In this document: positions 6,694-8,562 of the stretch, piece by piece
Layout: every line of letters starts with the position of its first letter
Position numbering within the stretch: the first letter of the stretch is position 1
NCBI GenBank assembly: GCA_002404095.1
Contig: DHJA01000006.1
Coordinates: forward strand, 1 to 8,562
Reading direction: 5' to 3'
Origin: Planctomycetaceae bacterium UBA4732
GTDB lineage: Bacteria; Planctomycetota; Planctomycetia; Gemmatales; Gemmataceae
Length of the DNA stretch: 8,562 nucleotides
Position numbers and translations under genes: made by a program
Notes under the pieces: generated by a model
Database searches by the model: none
Told to the model about the DNA's origin: nothing
Seen by the model: the letters and a program-made list of their open reading frames with translations, nothing else

Positions 6694-7010
6694 TGAGAGA
6701 AACGTGCGCGCGAGACATATAGGCCAGCAGGTGGTAGAGAGCAAACAGTGCAGTGTTATTCCGTACATCGCGTGGATGGGTGTACAGTAAAAGGCCGTAT
6801 AGATGAGAGTGGAAGAGGCGGCTTGGGCAGGCTTCGGCCGGGTTTAGGCAAGGGCAAGGGTAGGGCAAGGGTAGGGCAAGGGTACGGCAAGGCTGGCATT
6901 CACCCTGGAGAACGCCATTGGCATGACGGCCGCTCTTGGGATACATTACCCGACAACGCGGCGCCCGTTCCACGTTGGGGCGGCACCGCTTAACTCACTG
7001 GGGTATGCCG
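6694..7010. other. Intergenic region, right flank of the capsid cassette
   Basis: No credible gene is seen. Frames on both strands here are short and repetitive, and their products (for example proline/cysteine-rich text from the G-rich repeat) resemble no family. The region holds the G-rich tandem repeat described separately. It ends with the GGGG (7000-7003) that could act as a ribosome binding site for the next gene. This is a likely place for the right edge or the origin of the element, but no repeat shared with the left flank was found by eye. Confidence 0.5.
6852..6884 (+). repeat. 11-bp G-rich tandem repeat, G-quadruplex motif
   Basis: Three exact copies of GGGCAAGGGTA occupy 6852-6862, 6863-6873 and 6874-6884. 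A degenerate fourth (CGGCAAGGCTG) follows at 6885-6895. The plus strand therefore has six GGG runs separated by 2-3 bases, more than the four needed for a compact G-quadruplex. The array lies 181 bases after the replication ATPase gene. Tandem short repeats beside such a gene can be iterons, or the array may be a simple-sequence expansion. Confidence 0.8.
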
Positions 7011-7349
7011 ATGCAGAGGTTTTTCACCGTTGCCGCTCTCACGGCTTTCACCGCTCTCCCCGCTCCTGCCGCCGACACGCCGGCACCGCCCGCACCACCA
7101 GCCGCGACGTCCGCGATCAAGGGGGTGCTGCCTCGGGACTGGAAAAAGCTCGGCTTGAGCGACGACCAGAAGCAAAAGGCCTACGCCATCACTGCTGACG
7201 CCAAGGCCAAGCTGGCCAAGCTGGAAGCGGAAATCGCGGCCATCAAGGATGACGAACACAAGCAGCTGAACGCACTCCTTTCCGACGAACAACGCAAGCA
7301 TCTAGCGCAACTTCTCACAGGCGACAAGGCCGAGTCGAAGAAGCCGTAG
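7011..7349 (+). CDS. Small exported Spy/CpxP-like helical protein
   Basis: ATG 7011 is chosen because GGGG (7000-7003) lies 7 bases upstream and because translation then begins directly with a signal peptide, MQRFFTVAALTAFTALPAPA-AD (cleavage likely after residue 20). ATG 7005 is in frame but too close to the GGGG, and the longer frame from 6936 adds arginine-rich non-signal sequence. After a Pro/Ala-rich linker (22-34) the mature part reads LPRDWKKLGLSDDQKQKAYAI (40-60). A long charged helix follows (KAKLAKLEAEIAAIKDDEHKQLNALL, 65-90), then SDEQRKHLAQLL (91-102) and a lysine-rich tail. The two (L/S)xx(E/D)Q motifs and the helical build resemble periplasmic Spy/CpxP-type proteins, which bind unfolded proteins or metals elsewhere. 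Small versions are common in planctomycetes with no known role. It is probably host rather than element content. Full length 112 residues. Confidence 0.75.
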   Translation: MQRFFTVAALTAFTALPAPAADTPAPPAPPAATSAIKGVLPRDWKKLGLSDDQKQKAYAITADAKAKLAKLEAEIAAIKDDEHKQLNALLSDEQRKHLAQLLTGDKAESKKP

Positions 7350-7363
7350 CATTCCGCAAATCT

Positions 7364-7390
7364 AGGCACGGACGCCTCTTTTGCTTTTCT
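7364..7390 (+). terminator. Possible weak terminator after the exported protein gene
   Basis: AGGC (7364-7367) and GCCT (7374-7377) can pair around a 6-base loop, directly followed by a T-rich run (CTTTTGCTTTTCTT). The position, 15 bases after the stop codon, fits a terminator. The stem is only 4 bp, so strength is doubtful. Confidence 0.35.
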
Positions 7391-7517
7391 TCGTTAGGCC
7401 GCTTTTCAATGCCCTACGCGGGCGGCGCCCTCAATCGGCGGGGCCTTCTTAAATACGGCCGGCGTGTACGATCGAAGGTTCTGGCCGTGTTCCGTGTCGC
7501 GGCCTGCGGCCGATGGA

Positions 7518-7570
7518 GCCTGCCGGCGGCCGGGCGGCGAGCCACCGGGCGCCAAGGCCTGCCGGCGGCC
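7518..7570. repeat. GC-rich direct repeat pair
   Basis: GCCTGCCGGCGGCC occurs at 7518-7531 and again at 7557-7570, a 39-base period. Both are followed by GGCG or AGGCG. The core GCCGGC is self-complementary, so each copy can also fold. This looks like a short interspersed GC-rich repeat. Confidence 0.6.
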
Positions 7571-7688
7571 AGGCGCGATGCAAGCGTCTCTTGAGTAGCT
7601 CTCTCCTCCGCGACCTGCACGTCGGGACTCCGCTCCGGCCCAGTGCGGCCTGCGCTCCGAGCGTGCCGGCGAGTACGCCTCTCCGTTC

Positions 7689-7717
7689 GGAGCGAGACGC
7701 CAGAGGCGTCTCGCTCC
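7689..7717. repeat. REP-like hairpin, 13-bp perfect stem
   Basis: GGAGCGAGACGCC (7689-7701) and GGCGTCTCGCTCC (7705-7717) are exact reverse complements around the 3-base loop AGA. No T-run follows. Isolated perfect hairpins of this size in a gene-free region resemble REP-type palindromes. An alternative 8-bp pairing (7653-7660 with 7687-7694) would compete with its left arm. Confidence 0.7.
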
Positions 7718-7870
7718 TCTCTGCGGCCGCGGGCGGCTTCGTGCTAATCCGCCACCATCGCCCGCGTCATCTTCGGCTACGCCTGTGGCGGCCACCGGCG
7801 GCGAGGATCGAAGGCCCTCAGGGGCCACGCAAGAGCAAGTGGCCTCCGGCGGCGATCGAAGACAACCATA

Positions 7871-7915
7871 CAAGCAATTCAACCGATCAACCATTCAAGC
7901 AATACAACCGATCAA
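7871..7915. repeat. 25-bp period direct repeats in an A-rich patch
   Basis: CAAGCAATTCAACCGATCAA (7871-7890) recurs with one change as CAAGCAATACAACCGATCAA (7896-7915). A third, degenerate unit (CAACCGAACAAAAG) follows at about 7933-7946. The patch is A-rich with almost no G, unlike the surrounding GC-rich DNA. Iteron-like binding sites or a local duplication are both possible. Confidence 0.65.
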
Positions 7916-8051
7916 AAGAAGCAAAACCAAGGCAACCGAACAAAAGAGCCGCATCGTGCGGCAAATACAAGGCAAGCCCCCCCACTTGAACCCGGCGAGA
8001 CACTCCCCGCGAGATTGGCACGTCGAGACCTCGGCCTAACGGCCTTGGGAC

Positions 8052-8117
8052 GCCGGAGGGTCGGCTGGCGCCGCCCTCCGGCAACGCCGGCGGCTGGCCT
8101 GGCGGCCAGCCGCCGGC
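8052..8117. repeat. Two adjacent GC-rich hairpins (REP/BIME-like)
   Basis: The first hairpin pairs GCCGGAGGG (8052-8060) with CCCTCCGGC (8074-8082), 9 bp. Three bases later, GCCGGCGGCTGGCC (8086-8099) pairs with GGCCAGCCGCCGGC (8104-8117), a perfect 14-bp stem with loop TGGC. No T-run follows the second stem. Paired palindromes of this kind resemble bacterial interspersed REP units. A factor-dependent terminator is the main alternative. Confidence 0.65.
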
Positions 8118-8216
8118 TTGACTTCACGCCATTCCTGACGCCCGGTGCTACGGACTACTCATGCCAATAGGGTTCATCCATTCGGTAGGATGCCAGCATT
8201 TCCATGAAGTGACAGA

Positions 8217-8247
8217 CCGTTGTTACCACCGACATCCCGTTGTCACC
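8217..8247. repeat. Short direct repeat CCGTTGTYACC
   Basis: CCGTTGTTACC (8217-8227) and CCGTTGTCACC (8237-8247) differ at one base and are 20 bases apart, about two helical turns. This spacing suits a protein binding both on the same face. The pair lies 64 bases before the hairpin array and may belong to its upstream control region. Confidence 0.4.
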
Positions 8248-8310
8248 TCAACCAGCTTTGCCGCTGCAACCAGCCGCCGTCAATATGCAGCTCCCGCCCA
8301 TCGCTAGGAT

Positions 8311-8460
8311 CGCCGCCGATGAGTACATTCGGCGGCGGCGTTGGCGATGACTACATGCGCCAACGCGGTTCGGCTATGAGTACATACACCGAACCAAGAG
8401 TCTCATTACCGGTCGCCGGCGAGTACGCCGGACGACCTATCCGCGTTGAGTACAAAGCGG
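8311..8460. repeat. Array of five stem-loops with a shared GAGTAC loop
   Basis: Five consecutive hairpins have different stem sequences, each self-complementary, around the same loop. HP1: 8311-8319 with 8329-8337, loop TGAGTACAT. HP2: 8338-8346 with 8358-8366, loop containing TGACTACAT. HP3: 8367-8373 with 8389-8395, loop containing TGAGTACAT. HP4: 8411-8415 with 8433-8437 plus 8416-8420 with 8427-8431, loop exactly GAGTAC. HP5: 8441-8444 with 8457-8460 plus TT/AA, loop GAGTAC. HP1, HP2 and HP3 abut with no spacer. In each, the bases flanking GAGTAC can pair (T-A or C-G). HP1, HP2 and HP4 also have one unpaired base on the 3' side of the stem; HP3 has a 1x2 internal loop and HP5 a single G-A mismatch. 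Conserved loops on changing stems indicate selection for folding as RNA or single-stranded DNA. The family is not one I recognise, and which strand acts is unknown. Confidence 0.75.
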
Positions 8461-8463
8461 CTG

Positions 8464-8490
8464 GGCGATGTTTGGGCGTTCCCAATCGCC
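8464..8490. repeat. Composite hairpin after the GAGTAC array
   Basis: GGCGAT (8464-8469) pairs with ATCGCC (8485-8490). Inside it, after a 3-base bulge (8470-8472), TGGG (8473-8476) pairs with CCCA (8481-8484) around CGTT. It starts 3 bases after the array but lacks the GAGTAC loop, so it may be a distinct domain of the same folded unit. Confidence 0.55.
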
Positions 8491-8501
8491 GAACTCGTCA
8501 C

Positions 8502-8562
8502 CCGTCATCGTCGCCGTCACCACCCCAGCACTCCGTGAGGGTGGTGACGGCGACGATGACGG
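8502..8562. repeat. 24-bp perfect inverted repeat at the contig end
   Basis: Bases 8502-8525 are the exact reverse complement of 8539-8562, with a 13-base centre that contains a CAC/GTG mini-stem. Pairing runs to the very last base, so the true stem may be longer than seen. It may be the closing hairpin or terminator of the folded unit upstream. It may also be half of a longer palindrome at which assembly stopped. Confidence 0.8.

Larger units (their letters stand above)
7391..8310. other. Gene-free, repeat-rich GC region
   Basis: No reading frame here has a convincing start, codon pattern or family match. The longest (minus strand, 7406-7894) gives arginine/proline/alanine-rich text typical of antisense GC-rich DNA. 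The stretch holds several repeats and hairpins listed separately. It also has GGCCC/GGGCC (7813-7817 and 7822-7826) and two copies of a CGGCGGCG(AGG)ATCGAAG segment (about 7796-7813 and 7847-7861). Composition shifts abruptly from very GC-rich (7480-7860) to A-rich (7861-7975) and back, which suggests a mosaic of repeat insertions rather than a decayed gene. Confidence 0.5.

Noticed and set aside
6593..6973. Minus-strand frame of 126 codons across the right flank
   Set aside because: Its product comes from the C-rich complement of the G-rich repeat and overlaps the end of the ATPase gene. It has no recognisable domain or convincing start.
7406..7894. Minus-strand frame of 162 codons in the GC-rich repeat region
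   Set aside because: The product is Arg/Pro/Ala/Gly-rich, spans several repeats and hairpins, and has no motif. Long open frames are expected by chance at this GC content.
8041..8200. tRNA gene suggested by the GGGTTCATCC stretch
   Set aside because: No acceptor stem, anticodon arm or D arm can be formed around it.
8311..8460. CRISPR array or integron attC cluster
   Set aside because: Stems differ from unit to unit and there are no spacers, so it is not CRISPR. The RYYYAAC/GTTRRRY core-site pairs required for attC are not present around the hairpins.

Overview
The window is a high-GC bacterial contig. It most resembles a planctomycete, probably Gemmataceae-like. The basis is family recognition only: a beta-helix protein ending in DUF4214 repeats, a short secreted Spy-like protein, and an AlpA / HK97 capsid / RepA-type ATPase cassette in a GC-rich background. 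No taxonomic marker such as rRNA is present. Bases 1-34 are a Nextera sequencing adapter, not genome. The last bases form one arm of a perfect 24-bp inverted repeat, so both contig ends need care.

Layout. (1) 37-2001, plus strand: a 5'-truncated surface or secreted beta-helix protein with C-terminal DUF4214-like repeats. (2) 2196-2987, minus strand: a uvrA-family gene reduced to its N-terminal ~120 and C-terminal ~130 residues. The middle is gone and a short unrelated stretch with an in-frame stop lies between. (3) 2988-3443: an intergenic stretch with small direct repeats and a weak candidate promoter. (4) 3444-6671, plus strand: a compact five-gene cassette. It contains a 59-residue AlpA-like helix-turn-helix protein, two small unknown proteins (the second overlapping the first by ATGA), an HK97-fold phage major capsid protein, and a RepA/AAA_25-type ATPase with a C-terminal winged-helix-like tail. 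A perfect 12-bp hairpin overlaps the last stop codon. (5) 6694-7010: non-coding, with an 11-bp G-rich tandem repeat able to form a G-quadruplex. (6) 7011-7349: a small exported helical Spy/CpxP-like protein. (7) 7350-8562: 1.2 kb with no credible gene but dense in repeats and hairpins. It ends in five stem-loops that share a GAGTAC-type loop while their stems differ, then a composite hairpin and the terminal inverted repeat.

How it fits together. The cassette looks like a minimal phage-derived element or satellite. An AlpA-like protein would control it, the RepA-like ATPase would act in its replication, and a lone capsid gene would give it, or withhold from a helper phage, a particle. No integrase, terminase, portal, protease or tail gene is present in the window, so autonomy is not supported. 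The broken uvrA next to it suggests a plastic, accessory part of the chromosome. The hairpin array at the right end is the least explained structure: the matched changes in its stems suggest selection on folding, as RNA or as single-stranded DNA.
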